Notes: a model not told the origin generated them from the sequence alone. 64,000 nucleotides of DNA from Clostridium scatologenes (GCF_000968375.1 NZ_CP009933.1:4402001-4466000); one strand, 5' to 3'; numbered from the stretch's first letter, positions 24,360-32,854 are shown. Numbers and translations are program-made.

Positions 24360-25459
24360 TAGACATACCAACGGTTGTACTTAGTTTTACATTTTCCTAA
24401 AATCCTATTTTTTCTTATTTTTTTGCTTTATACTCTCATATTAAGAGAGAGGGATTTTTAAAATAAAAGTGTTTTAACGTTAGTTATATCAACGTGTTTC
24501 GGATTTTTTACATTTCAAACTTTTTAGGCATTTTCTCTATTTTTTAATTTTTTAGTTCTCACTCCTATTGTAGCATTTTGCATAAAGCATCTTAACATTA
24601 GTCATATCAACACTTTATAATACATTTATAAGTTGAGATTTTTCTTATTTTAAAGTTTATTTATTACTTCATTACTCATAATAGAAATCTGGAGGTTATC
24701 CTCATAAAGGTGTTAACCAAGCCATTCATAGACATTTTCTATTTTTCTACTTTTTTATTTTTGCATATATTTTATTGTTAGGTATTTGTTCTATATCCAT
24801 AGGGTTTTTTCCCTTTTTTCTCTATACCTATTGATATTACTAGTCTTAAAGCAGTTTTCTATTTTCCTAAAATCTATTTTTCCACTTTTTCATTTTCTTC
24901 CTCCATAACTGGTACAACTTTTATTGCTGAGTTCCAGTTATATCAACACATACAGAGCTTCTATATTTTCAATTCGTGGAAATGTTGCTATATATCATAT
25001 ACAAGGAAAAGTTGATTTTCTGGAGTTGTTGGTATATCTGCTTTTAAGGGGTGTGAAAAAAAATTCATGACACTAAAACCTTAGTTATTAAAAAATCACT
25101 ATATATCATATACGGAACAGATTGTGTTTTCTATAACCATTGATATAACTAAGTTTAAAGGTGTTGTAATTTAAAATACGTGAAATTTAGTCATGGAAAT
25201 CGTTATACCCCTTCCTATACTCCTATTATCTCAAAGTCCTATAAGTGTTTATATTACTAAGGTTTCAATACTTTGTAATTTTTAAATAATGGATAATTTT
25301 CTTTACTATCATATACGGAACAATTTTGATTTTCTACAACCCTTGATATAACTAGCTTTAAAGGGTATAGGGAAATTTTTGTGCTACCAAAATGTGAAAA
25401 CCTGCTTCTACTATCCATAGGGTTTTTTCCCTCTTTTCTCTATACCTTAGTAATATCAA
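24360..25459. repeat. Array of ten TTGATATAACTA-like sites spaced ~94-121 bp
   Basis: Sites (plus = TTGATATAACTA, minus = TAGTTATATCAA): 24360-24371 (-), 24481-24492 (-), 24599-24610 (-), 24831-24842 (+), 24935-24946 (-), 25029-25040 (+), 25140-25151 (+), 25248-25259 (+), 25343-25354 (+), 25448-25459 (-). One interval (24599 to 24831) is double length. Flanks recur too: ATCATATACGGAACA (25108, 25308), ATCCATAGGGTTTTTTCCC (24796, 25413) and ACTCATAATAG (24322, 24673, 26493). Further copies of the core lie at 26387-26398 (-), 26530-26541 (+) and 11252-11263 (-). No reading frames with ribosome binding sites occur in this 1.1-kb stretch. Confidence 0.8.
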
Positions 25460-25499
25460 TGGCTAAGATAGGTTTCCTAAAACTTCACATTTCGTTTTT

Positions 25500-25754
25500 C
25501 TACACCTTAGTTTTAATAAATTCAATCAAAATTCCAACTTCTAAAAAACTACCTACTCTATGATACCTTTCTTTTTTATATCTATTATTTGCTAGACTAA
25601 ACTCTAGTAAATTCATGTTATTTTCTTCATCAATTTGAACCTTATATGTTCTTAAATTATAAATAAAACTTATATCTTCTCCACCATAACCATTGGCGGT
25701 AGTATTACACTTTATATTATTTCTTTCTAATTTTTTCACTATATATTCAATCAT
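25500..25754 (-). CDS. Unrecognised 84-residue protein
   Basis: ATG at 25754 after ATAGGAGTGTGTTTGTAAA. The product (MIEYIVKKLERNNIKCNTTA, then YNLRTYKVQIDEENNMNLLE, and FLEVGILIEFIKTKV) is a small alpha/beta protein without membrane helices. No family recognised. It lies between the phased-repeat array and the structured stretch at 25800-26300, so it may act with one of them. Confidence 0.6.
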   Translation of the reverse strand: MIEYIVKKLERNNIKCNTTANGYGGEDISFIYNLRTYKVQIDEENNMNLLEFSLANNRYKKERYHRVGSFLEVGILIEFIKTKV

Positions 25755-25799
25755 TTTACAAACACACTCCTATATTTTTTAAATTTACACTTGACTTAT

Positions 25800-26300
25800 G
25801 ATCTTAGTTAATTAAAGTTGGGGAAATAGTTAAGCAATTGACATAGTTTCCCCTAAGAAAAGGGGAAAAATTAAAGTTGGGTTTAATGAGTTTAAGTTTC
25901 TTTTAATACTGCTATTGTATTATGTTTCATCACGTTAAAAACTGCCCTAACGCTCTGCATAATCCCGTACTTGAGTACCAGTCTACCACCCATATAATAT
26001 TTTTAATGGTTATATGTATCCATTTTAGGGGCAATCAATATAATAGCAGACTATTGCTTGTCCCAGTTATTTCTATAGCATCGGCATAACTAAACCTACT
26101 AGAATTATTTATAGTTGTTCTAGGTGCTTGGACAACTAACCTATTCCTAAAAAAGGGTATAGGAAATAAACTTGATAATTCCCAATTTTTTTGATACCAT
26201 TGAATTAAGGTTTCGGTATCCCTTATGTGGGGATAACAAGATTTATTAAACTATATTTAATTGTATGGTCACCTACGCCAATAGGTGTCCTTTTTCTTTA
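25800..26300 (+). ncRNA. Candidate structured non-coding RNA ending in a plus-strand terminator
   Basis: A 500-bp gene-free stretch full of stems: GGGGAAA/TTTCCCC (about 25820-25852), TTTCCCCT/AAGGGGAAA (25848-25868), GGGGCAAT/ATTGCTTGTCCC (26029-26063), CCTATTCC/GGGTATAGG (26140-26163), GATACC/GGTATC (26193-26220). It ends with GGTCACCTA/TAGGTGTCC (26268-26289) followed by TTTTTCTTT, a good intrinsic terminator on the plus strand. Every element gene is on the minus strand, so a plus-strand terminator here has no protein gene to serve. No clear promoter was found. Large phage RNAs such as ROOL or GOLLD are possible, but not shown. Confidence 0.4.
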
Positions 26301-26603
26301 ACCAACTTTTGTTGCATTAAAAATTTTTCTTTATATATTCTACATATTAGAAAATGGTAAAATTTTTATAAAAAACTTCTCTAAGCTAGATATACCAATG
26401 CGTTTCGGATTTTTTACATTTCGGACATTTAATGATTTTCCTATCTTTTTCTATTATTTCTTGATAATTTTTTATTAGATGTTTGTTTTATTACTCATAA
26501 TAGAATTTTGGACGTAACTCTTGTAAGTGTTGATATTACTAAGGTTTAACAGTATTAATAAAACTAGACATTGCAATTTCTTTATAATATCTTTTGTTTA
26601 TTT

Positions 26604-26813
26604 CTATTCCCTGTAATCCAACATATCTTTAATAGACAACCTTTCCCAACCTATATACTTTCTTAAAGGATTTACACTATCCAAAAGAGTTTTTAATTCA
26701 TAATAACTGGGACACTCTGAAAACTTCTTATATTGTCCAGACTTCCATTCCTGGTAAAAATCATTAAATGAACTATCTATATAAATATCAAAATTATCAA
26801 TTAAGTGATCCAT
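26604..26813 (-). CDS. Unrecognised 69-residue protein next to integrase
   Basis: ATG at 26813 after AAATAGGAGGAAATAGTT. Acidic and aromatic: MDHLIDNFDIYIDSSFNDFY, then YELKTLLDSVNPLRKYIGWE. It starts 12 bp after the integrase stop codon and is probably co-transcribed. It is the size of an excisionase but has no visible HTH and is acidic, so I do not call it one. Confidence 0.6.
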   Translation of the reverse strand: MDHLIDNFDIYIDSSFNDFYQEWKSGQYKKFSECPSYYELKTLLDSVNPLRKYIGWERLSIKDMLDYRE

Positions 26814-26825
26814 AACTATTTCCTC

Positions 26826-27824
26826 CTATTTAAAGTATTCATTTAAGAAATTAGTTTTTTCATGGCTTCTAACTAAATCTCTAGTATCTAATTGCACATA
26901 TTGTCGTGTAGTTGTAATTAGAGCGTGACCCATTATGCGTTGTAATGTGAATGTGTCCATTCCTTTTTTCACAGCATTAGTGGCGAAGGTATGACGAAAC
27001 ACATATGGAGTACACCTTTTTTTAATTCCTGCCCTTTTTCCATATTTCTCAAAATTCTTTGCTGCTACATTATGGTCTAATTTATCAGCCGTTTGACTAC
27101 TCATAAAAATATAAGGAGATTGATTTTCTTCTGAAATACTAATTAATTGTTTTAATAAATGTAATGACTGCTTTGATAATGGAAGTTCCCTTGATTTTCT
27201 TGTTTTTGCAGTTTGGGCATTTACTTTTAGTAATTTATTTTTAAAATCCACTTCATTTATTTTTACATTGCATAATTCTTGGGGTCTTATTCCGCAATCT
27301 AATATAATTATCATCATGGTAAAATCCCTTATACCTGCATAAGTTCCAGTATCAACTACATTAAGCATTTTCTTTACTTCTTCTTTTGTTAAAGGTAAAA
27401 TTGTGTCTTGTGGCCTTTTTACTCTAACTAAATATAAAGAATAATTTTCAGTTGTATATTTTTCTTTAAATAGCCAATTTAGATAACATTTAAGACTTGT
27501 AATTCTCAGATTTATTGTGCAAGGTGCATATTTTTTTTCTAGCAACATATAAGCAACATAATTTTTAAATAAATCTTTACTTAAAAATATTTGGTCTAAT
27601 TCTGTACGCTGAATTGTTTCTATATATTTTTTAAAGAACTTGAAATGTTTTACATGGTCTTCAAGTGTTCTAGGTGCTAATCCTTCAAGAGTTTTAGCTT
27701 CCATAAATTTTTCATGTAAAAGTGTAAATTGTGTAATATTTATGTTGCTTTTTCCAAAATTTTGCATGAATGTATTTGGTGTTACACCATTGGAATTGTT
27801 AAATTTCACTCTAGTCTTAGGCAT
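26826..27824 (-). CDS. Tyrosine recombinase (integrase) of the element
   Basis: 332 residues. An N-terminal arm-binding part, a SAM-like core-binding domain (about residues 35-130: FMEAKTLEGLAPRTLEDHVK) and the catalytic domain: Arg in GIRPQELCNVK (about 187), Lys in TAKTRKSRELPL (about 211), RHTFATNAVKKG (about 278), MGHALITTTRQYV with His and the Tyr nucleophile (about 300-312). The usual His of HxxRH is Tyr (PYVFRH), a variant seen in XerC-like integrases. It acts at the tRNA-Arg attachment site 125 bp away. ATG at 27824 follows GAAAGTGAGGAATATCA. Confidence 0.93.
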   Translation of the reverse strand: MPKTRVKFNNSNGVTPNTFMQNFGKSNINITQFTLLHEKFMEAKTLEGLAPRTLEDHVKHFKFFKKYIETIQRTELDQIFLSKDLFKNYVAYMLLEKKYAPCTINLRITSLKCYLNWLFKEKYTTENYSLYLVRVKRPQDTILPLTKEEVKKMLNVVDTGTYAGIRDFTMMIIILDCGIRPQELCNVKINEVDFKNKLLKVNAQTAKTRKSRELPLSKQSLHLLKQLISISEENQSPYIFMSSQTADKLDHNVAAKNFEKYGKRAGIKKRCTPYVFRHTFATNAVKKGMDTFTLQRIMGHALITTTRQYVQLDTRDLVRSHEKTNFLNEYFK

Positions 27825-27896
27825 TGATATTCCTCACTTTCTTATTGATTTTAAGAAAAATGAGTAATTTATTGATAGAAATGTGTAAAATAAAAA

Positions 27897-27940
27897 ATAC
27901 TAGGTCTAAACCAACAAACTGATTGGCTTAATCCTAGTAT
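27897..27940 (-). terminator. Element-supplied terminator for tRNA-Arg
   Basis: ATACTAGG (27897-27904) pairs with CCTAGTAT (27933-27940), followed on the minus strand by TTTTTTATTTT. It lies just past the 3' end of the intact tRNA, inside the element. Confidence 0.65.
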
Positions 27941-27948
27941 TCTGAACG

Positions 27949-27999
27949 ATTTGGTGCGCCCGAGAGGAATCGAACCCCCGGCACGCGGTTTAGGAAACC
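27949..27999 (-). repeat. attR: 51-bp direct repeat partner of attL
   Basis: Identical to 7218-7268; it forms the 3' part of the intact tRNA-Arg gene. The identity ends inside the anticodon stem, placing strand exchange in or near the anticodon loop. Confidence 0.95.
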
Positions 28000-28028
28000 G
28001 CTGCTCTATCCTACTGAGCTACGAGCGC
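27952..28028 (-). tRNA. tRNA-Arg(CCT), attachment site
   Basis: Cloverleaf with 7-bp acceptor GCGCTCG / CGGGCGC (with one G-U), D-arm, anticodon loop TTCCTAA giving CCT, T-arm GGGGGTTCGATTCC, and encoded CCA. It remains complete because the element carries an identical 3' part. Confidence 0.95.
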
Positions 28029-28215
28029 ATATAAATATATTACCTTATTATTTTATTACAATCTATTACAAAAGTCAATTTTATCAAAGTACAAAAAATT
28101 AATTTTCTTACTATATCATAATTAGCCTTCAATATTTTGTGTTAAATTTGACATTTTACAAATAATAAATGATAATTTAAATTAAGAATTTTACAAATAG
28201 AAGGAGTACAGTTTT

Positions 28216-29103
28216 ATGATCAAGTACTATAATAGAAAATCAAAAAAATATGAAATTGAACAAGTTGCTGGAGATACTTATCTTAACTGGATTTATTCAT
28301 CTCCTGTAGGAATGACACTTTTGGAATTATTGTTTAAGAAAAAAATTTTTTCTAAATTATACGGCAACTTTTGTGATAGAAAAGCTAGTATAAAAAAGAT
28401 TATTCCTTTTGTTAAAGAACTTAACATAGATATGTCCTGCTGTGAAAAAAATTTAAATGATTTTGAATCCTTTAATGACTTCTTTACACGAAAATTAATA
28501 CCATCAGCAAGACCTATATATTCCGATATTAATTCTATAGTCTCTCCTGGTGATGGTAAACTTTTAGTTTATGAAAACATTGATTTAAATAATGTACTAA
28601 GTATAAAAGGATATTCTTATAGTTTATATGATCTTATAAAGAACAAAGAAACTGCTGATATTTTTAAAGGAGGTACTTGTATAATTTTAAGGCTATGTCC
28701 TACAGACTATCACAGATTCCATTTTGTAGATAATGGTATCTGCTCTTCTACTAATAAAATTAAAGGTGATTACTATTCTGTAAATCCTATAGCTTTAAAA
28801 AAAATACCTGATTTATTTTTTCGAAATAAAAGGGAATGGTGCATTTTCCATTCAGAAAACTTTGGTAAAATCTTACACATAGAGGTTGGTGCAACTTGCG
28901 TTGGATCAATATTACAAACATATACTCCTAACAAAAGTATAAAAAAAGGTGATGAAAAAGGATATTTTAAGTTTGGTGGTTCTACTACAATATTATTTAT
29001 TGAGAAAGGTAAAATTGTAATTGATAATGAATTACTAGAACAAACCAATAAAGGCTTTGAAACACAAGTATTTATGGGTGAAAAAATAGGAAAGAAAATT
29101 TAA
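28216..29103 (+). CDS. psd: Phosphatidylserine decarboxylase
   Basis: 295 residues. Converts phosphatidylserine to phosphatidylethanolamine at the membrane. The proenzyme cleaves itself at the conserved GGST motif (Ser256) to make the pyruvoyl prosthetic group, leaving a short alpha chain at the C-terminus. Other family segments seen: FNDFFTRKLIPSARPI, VSPGDGKLLVYE, IILRLCPTDYHRFHF with the catalytic-triad His, and KGDEKGYFKFGGSTTILF. ATG at 28216 follows AGAAGGAGTACAGTTTT. The stop overlaps by 4 bp the stop of the convergent kinase gene. Confidence 0.94.
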   Translation: MIKYYNRKSKKYEIEQVAGDTYLNWIYSSPVGMTLLELLFKKKIFSKLYGNFCDRKASIKKIIPFVKELNIDMSCCEKNLNDFESFNDFFTRKLIPSARPIYSDINSIVSPGDGKLLVYENIDLNNVLSIKGYSYSLYDLIKNKETADIFKGGTCIILRLCPTDYHRFHFVDNGICSSTNKIKGDYYSVNPIALKKIPDLFFRNKREWCIFHSENFGKILHIEVGATCVGSILQTYTPNKSIKKGDEKGYFKFGGSTTILFIEKGKIVIDNELLEQTNKGFETQVFMGEKIGKKI

Positions 29104-31874
29104 TTCTTTCCTATTTTTTGAATTTTATTTAATACACTTTTTAATCTTATAATTTCTAACTGAACTCTTTCAAAGGTCTTTTTTGCATTATCTAGATCAT
29201 TATTTTGAGCCATTTTTTCAAGTTCATCAACTAAATAAAATACAGATTTGGCTCCTAAGCTTCCTAATGCTTGTTTTAAATTATTAGATTTGACTTGAAG
29301 CTCATTAGAATTTCTTTTTTCTATAGCTTCTTTTATACCTTTTACATGCTCAGGATAAGCTTGAAAAAATACTTCAATTAATTCTTTGAAAAGCTTTTCC
29401 TCTCCTCCTGTAATATCAATAACTTGATCTAAATCTAAAATTGCTTGTTCACCATAATTAATTTTATTACTCTTTACCATCTGTTCAACTCTTGAATACA
29501 CCTCAGTTATATCTTCAAAATTACATATGCATTCATTAGCACCGATTTCTAAAAAGCTTTCCTTAATACCTTCATTTGATTCTCTATATACAACTATTAT
29601 AGGTAAATGACTTTTTATATTTTTTTCATGTTCTTTTTTTCGAATTTGCTTAATTAATTCAATTATATCTTTTTCATTATTTTCAACATTAGTAATAAAC
29701 ATATTAATTTTATTATTTTCTAATATACTAAAAATTTCTTTTTCATTAGCTCCATAGAAAACGTTCCATTTTCTTTTTTCAACTAAATTACTAATAAGTT
29801 TATTACTGTTTATGTTTCTGTCTGATGATATAAGTACATTTATATTATCTTTGTAATTTTTGTTTATATTATTTTTCACATTATCAAAAAACTTATAATC
29901 ATGATGATTATCTACTGATTCATTTCTATCTTCTATATTCAGTGCATTTTTAATTACATCACTTAATTCTGATTGCTTTATAGGTTTAACTAAATAATTA
30001 AATAATCCCATTTGTTTACACTTACTTTTACTTTTATTTAATTCCATACTTGAAAGCATCATAATTATTGGATTAGTAATATTCATTTCCTTCTTTAATT
30101 TATTTGCTAATGTAAATCCATTCATACCTGACATAATTTCATCTATTATAATAACATCAAAGTACTTATTGAGTTTTGCATATTCCCTAACAACACTGAG
30201 CCCTTCTTCTGAATTAGCTACAAATCTTACTCCCATTTGTAAATCATTAAGCATATTATAAACAATTGTCCTATTAGTCTTATTATCATCAACTAAAAGC
30301 ACATTTAAATCTTTTAAGTAATTGTACTTAATTATTTCTTGTTTATACTGCTGTAATTTAAAATCTAAGGTAAAGTAGAAACTAGTTCCTTTTTTACACT
30401 TACTTTCAAACCATATTTCCCCATCCATTAATTCTATCAACTGTTTTGATAAAATCAGTCCTAATCCATTTCCTGAGTATTTTTTTAATTTACAATTGCT
30501 TACTCCATTAAAATACTTATTTAACTTGTTTATACTTTCTTCAGTCATACCAATTCCTGTATCAATAACAGAAATTTTCAAACTAATTTTATCTAATTTA
30601 TCTTTTACTTTTTCTACATATACTGCAACTTCTCCCTTTTCAGTAAACTTTATTGCATTCCCAACTATATTTATAATGATTTGTTTAAACTTGAAATAAT
30701 CTCCTATTAAATTTTCATCTACATCTGGATATATATATATCATAAGTTCCAAATTCTTTTCATGGGCACGTATAGCCAAAGCATCCAAAGTTTCATATAT
30801 TACATCTTTAATATTAAATTCAAACTCTTCAAGCCTTACCTTACCAGATTCTATCTTAGAAAAGCTTAACATATTATCTACTATCTTAAGAAGTGACTCT
30901 GATGACTTTTTTATAATACTCATGTACTCATTTTGTTCTTCATTTAAACTAGTATTAAACAACATTACATCTGTCATATCTATTATAGAATTTAGTGGAT
31001 TCTTTATCTCATTACTCACATTAGCTAAAAATTCACTTTTAGCTAACTTTGCAGACTCTACTTCTATCTTAAATTTTTTCAACTCTTCTTCTAATTCTTT
31101 TATTTTTGTAATATCTTTTGCTACAATTATAGCACCAGAAACATTACCATTTTCATCATACAATGAGTTATATATGAATTCAACCCAAATATAATGGCCA
31201 TTTTGCTTTCTAAATCTTAGTTCTTGTCCAGTACTACTTTTATCTATAAATCCTCTATTAAAAGAACTCATAGTTTTATCCAAATCTTCAGGATGGATAT
31301 TACTAAATATATACTTTCCTATTAGATCTTTTAAATTATAACCTAGTATTGGTTTAACTGAAGGACTTACATATTGTATTTTACCATTGATATCTATTTT
31401 ACATGTTAAGTCTTTCATACTTTCTGTAATTTCTCTTAAGTTTTTCTCACTGTTTTCAAGTTCTTCTGATACTTTCCTTGAGTTAGTAATATCATCTAAT
31501 ATAACTATAGTACCTACGAAATTATTGTTTACTCTTATCTTCTTAAGCTTTACTTTAAAAAATGAATTGTAATTATATGATTTGTATTCTTTTATAAAAC
31601 TAATTTCAGAATAATTGCCAGAACAAAAATATTTTAATTCATCTTCTATCCATGAAAACTTTTTATTTTCATTTAAATTATTAACTCCTACATAAAAATC
31701 CATAACTTTGAATAATTCAGTAGCTGTATCATTTATATTATTTATCACATTTTGATCATCTAAAATAATAACTGGATTAGGTATACTTTGAAATATAGAT
31801 AAGTATTTATTCTTTTCATCGATAAACTTTAAATTCCACTTCTCAACCTTCACTGTTTCAATAAATTTCTTCAT
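29100..31874 (-). CDS. Hybrid histidine-kinase-like protein with Asn at both phospho-His sites
   Basis: 924 residues, no membrane segment. Order: PAS (about 25-130), PAS with PAC (about 140-265), HisKA-like helix, HATPase_c (about 390-510: N-box VGNAIKFT, DTGIGM, GNGLGL), REC (about 527-640: VDDN, Asp578 in IIIDEIMSG, Lys in YLVKPI), a degenerate REC (about 680-795, NMFITNVENN with no acceptor Asp), and HPt (about 815-915). The H-box reads FLANVSNEIKNPLNS: the phospho-accepting His is Asn288 (codon 31011-31013). In HPt the His is Asn864 (KSNNLKQALGSLGA). The ATP-binding motifs look intact. It could be a pseudokinase that signals without own phosphotransfer. ATG follows TAGGAGATAACT. Confidence 0.88.
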   Translation of the reverse strand: MKKFIETVKVEKWNLKFIDEKNKYLSIFQSIPNPVIILDDQNVINNINDTATELFKVMDFYVGVNNLNENKKFSWIEDELKYFCSGNYSEISFIKEYKSYNYNSFFKVKLKKIRVNNNFVGTIVILDDITNSRKVSEELENSEKNLREITESMKDLTCKIDINGKIQYVSPSVKPILGYNLKDLIGKYIFSNIHPEDLDKTMSSFNRGFIDKSSTGQELRFRKQNGHYIWVEFIYNSLYDENGNVSGAIIVAKDITKIKELEEELKKFKIEVESAKLAKSEFLANVSNEIKNPLNSIIDMTDVMLFNTSLNEEQNEYMSIIKKSSESLLKIVDNMLSFSKIESGKVRLEEFEFNIKDVIYETLDALAIRAHEKNLELMIYIYPDVDENLIGDYFKFKQIIINIVGNAIKFTEKGEVAVYVEKVKDKLDKISLKISVIDTGIGMTEESINKLNKYFNGVSNCKLKKYSGNGLGLILSKQLIELMDGEIWFESKCKKGTSFYFTLDFKLQQYKQEIIKYNYLKDLNVLLVDDNKTNRTIVYNMLNDLQMGVRFVANSEEGLSVVREYAKLNKYFDVIIIDEIMSGMNGFTLANKLKKEMNITNPIIMMLSSMELNKSKSKCKQMGLFNYLVKPIKQSELSDVIKNALNIEDRNESVDNHHDYKFFDNVKNNINKNYKDNINVLISSDRNINSNKLISNLVEKRKWNVFYGANEKEIFSILENNKINMFITNVENNEKDIIELIKQIRKKEHEKNIKSHLPIIVVYRESNEGIKESFLEIGANECICNFEDITEVYSRVEQMVKSNKINYGEQAILDLDQVIDITGGEEKLFKELIEVFFQAYPEHVKGIKEAIEKRNSNELQVKSNNLKQALGSLGAKSVFYLVDELEKMAQNNDLDNAKKTFERVQLEIIRLKSVLNKIQKIGKN

Positions 31875-32097
31875 AGTTATCTCCTAAATCTAACAAAAAA
31901 TTTATCACGTTAAATTAATAAAAAATTAAAATTTTCTTAACTTTTATATTAATTTTATGATTTATAGCCAATAATGTCAATATATACATTTAAAGTATAT
32001 ATCAAATAAAAAGTCTATAAAACCAATGTTTTACAAATTTTTATTCTATTAGCAATTAATACTTCATATTGATATACTTTAGTAATCATATTGCATT

Positions 32098-32730
32098 TTA
32101 ATTTACAAGTGCAAGCATCTGATTTTTAAAAAGTAAATTAACCAATGCAATAACACGTCCTACACCAAGTACTGCCACTAAAGTTCCTATACCAATTCCA
32201 ATAACATTTCCTGTAAATATCATTCCAATAATTACAGTAATAAGAACACTGGATATGTCTATAATATTCTTTGCAAATCCAAGTCCTTTTCCCATTCTCT
32301 CTCCTAATGCTTGTGTAAGACCATCTGCAGCATTTGGAACAATTCTCATTTCAATTGAAAGTGCTGCTCCAATTCCAGTAAGTATAATCGCTATTAAAAG
32401 CAAAATCATATTTTTTATTATACTATCACAATTTATATTTATCATATTATTAAAAATATTAATAATCCAACTGAATGCAATACTCATAGGAATTTGTAGT
32501 AGATCAAATATGCGAAATTTCTTTCCACGAAGCAATGCTTGTCCAGCTACACATAATATATAAATACATAGTGTAGCATTTCCTAAACTTATCTTCCAAA
32601 TCTTTGATATGCAATAAGGTATTGAGATAATTGGCGATACTCCCAAACCCGTTTTTGTATTTAATATAATTCCTAATGCAAGTATTATAAGTCCAATACA
32701 ATACATTAATCCACGATAAAAGCTTTTCAT
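32098..32730 (-). CDS. YczE/YitT-type integral membrane protein
   Basis: 210 residues with five or six membrane helices (LMYCIGLIILALGIILNTKT; NATLCIYILCVAGQALL; IPMSIAFSWIINIFN; NMILLLIAIILTGIGAALSI; LITVIIGMIFTGNVIGIGIG). The GLGVSPIISIPY and VPNAADGLTQALGERMGKG segments are typical of the YczE/YyaS/YitT family of unknown function. It stands alone, between the kinase gene and the tRNA group. ATG at 32730 follows GGGGGAGTATAT. Confidence 0.8.
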   Translation of the reverse strand: MKSFYRGLMYCIGLIILALGIILNTKTGLGVSPIISIPYCISKIWKISLGNATLCIYILCVAGQALLRGKKFRIFDLLQIPMSIAFSWIINIFNNMININCDSIIKNMILLLIAIILTGIGAALSIEMRIVPNAADGLTQALGERMGKGLGFAKNIIDISSVLITVIIGMIFTGNVIGIGIGTLVAVLGVGRVIALVNLLFKNQMLALVN

Positions 32731-32854
32731 ATATACTCCCCCATTCTTAACCTTTCTTATAAGTAACTTAATTACCTTATATCCTTTAGAATTTATATTG
32801 AATTAATTAATGTATATAAAAAAGACTTTTCAATAACTTGAAAAGTCTTAATAA

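Larger units (their letters stand above)
7218..27999. mobile_element. Integrated phage-like element in tRNA-Arg(CCT)
   Basis: Direct 51-bp repeats 20,731 bp apart bound the element. The intact tRNA is at the right end and a 3' fragment at the left. A tyrosine integrase lies just inside attR. Gene content: integrase, two or three small DNA-binding proteins, scaffold, major capsid, DHH phosphoesterase, Rep-like initiator with iterons, holin-type genes, small and large terminase, portal, and small unknowns, all on the minus strand. The head-gene order is split: scaffold and capsid are separated from terminase and portal by replication and lysis genes. No tape measure, tail tube, sheath, integrase-independent conjugation genes or endolysin were recognised. 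Candidate classes are a capsid-forming satellite, a phage-plasmid, or a reduced prophage. Confidence 0.93.

Noticed and set aside
24300..25500. Integron attC cassette array
   Set aside because: GTT...AAC ends around some cores superficially suggest attC, but there are no cassettes with genes, no integron integrase, and the consensus does not fit.
24300..26600. CRISPR array
   Set aside because: The repeated cores are 12-15 bp, occur in both orientations, are spaced ~100 bp and lie in related rather than unique intervening DNA. No cas genes are nearby.
26604..26813. Excisionase gene
   Set aside because: Right size and place, but acidic and without a helix-turn-helix pattern.
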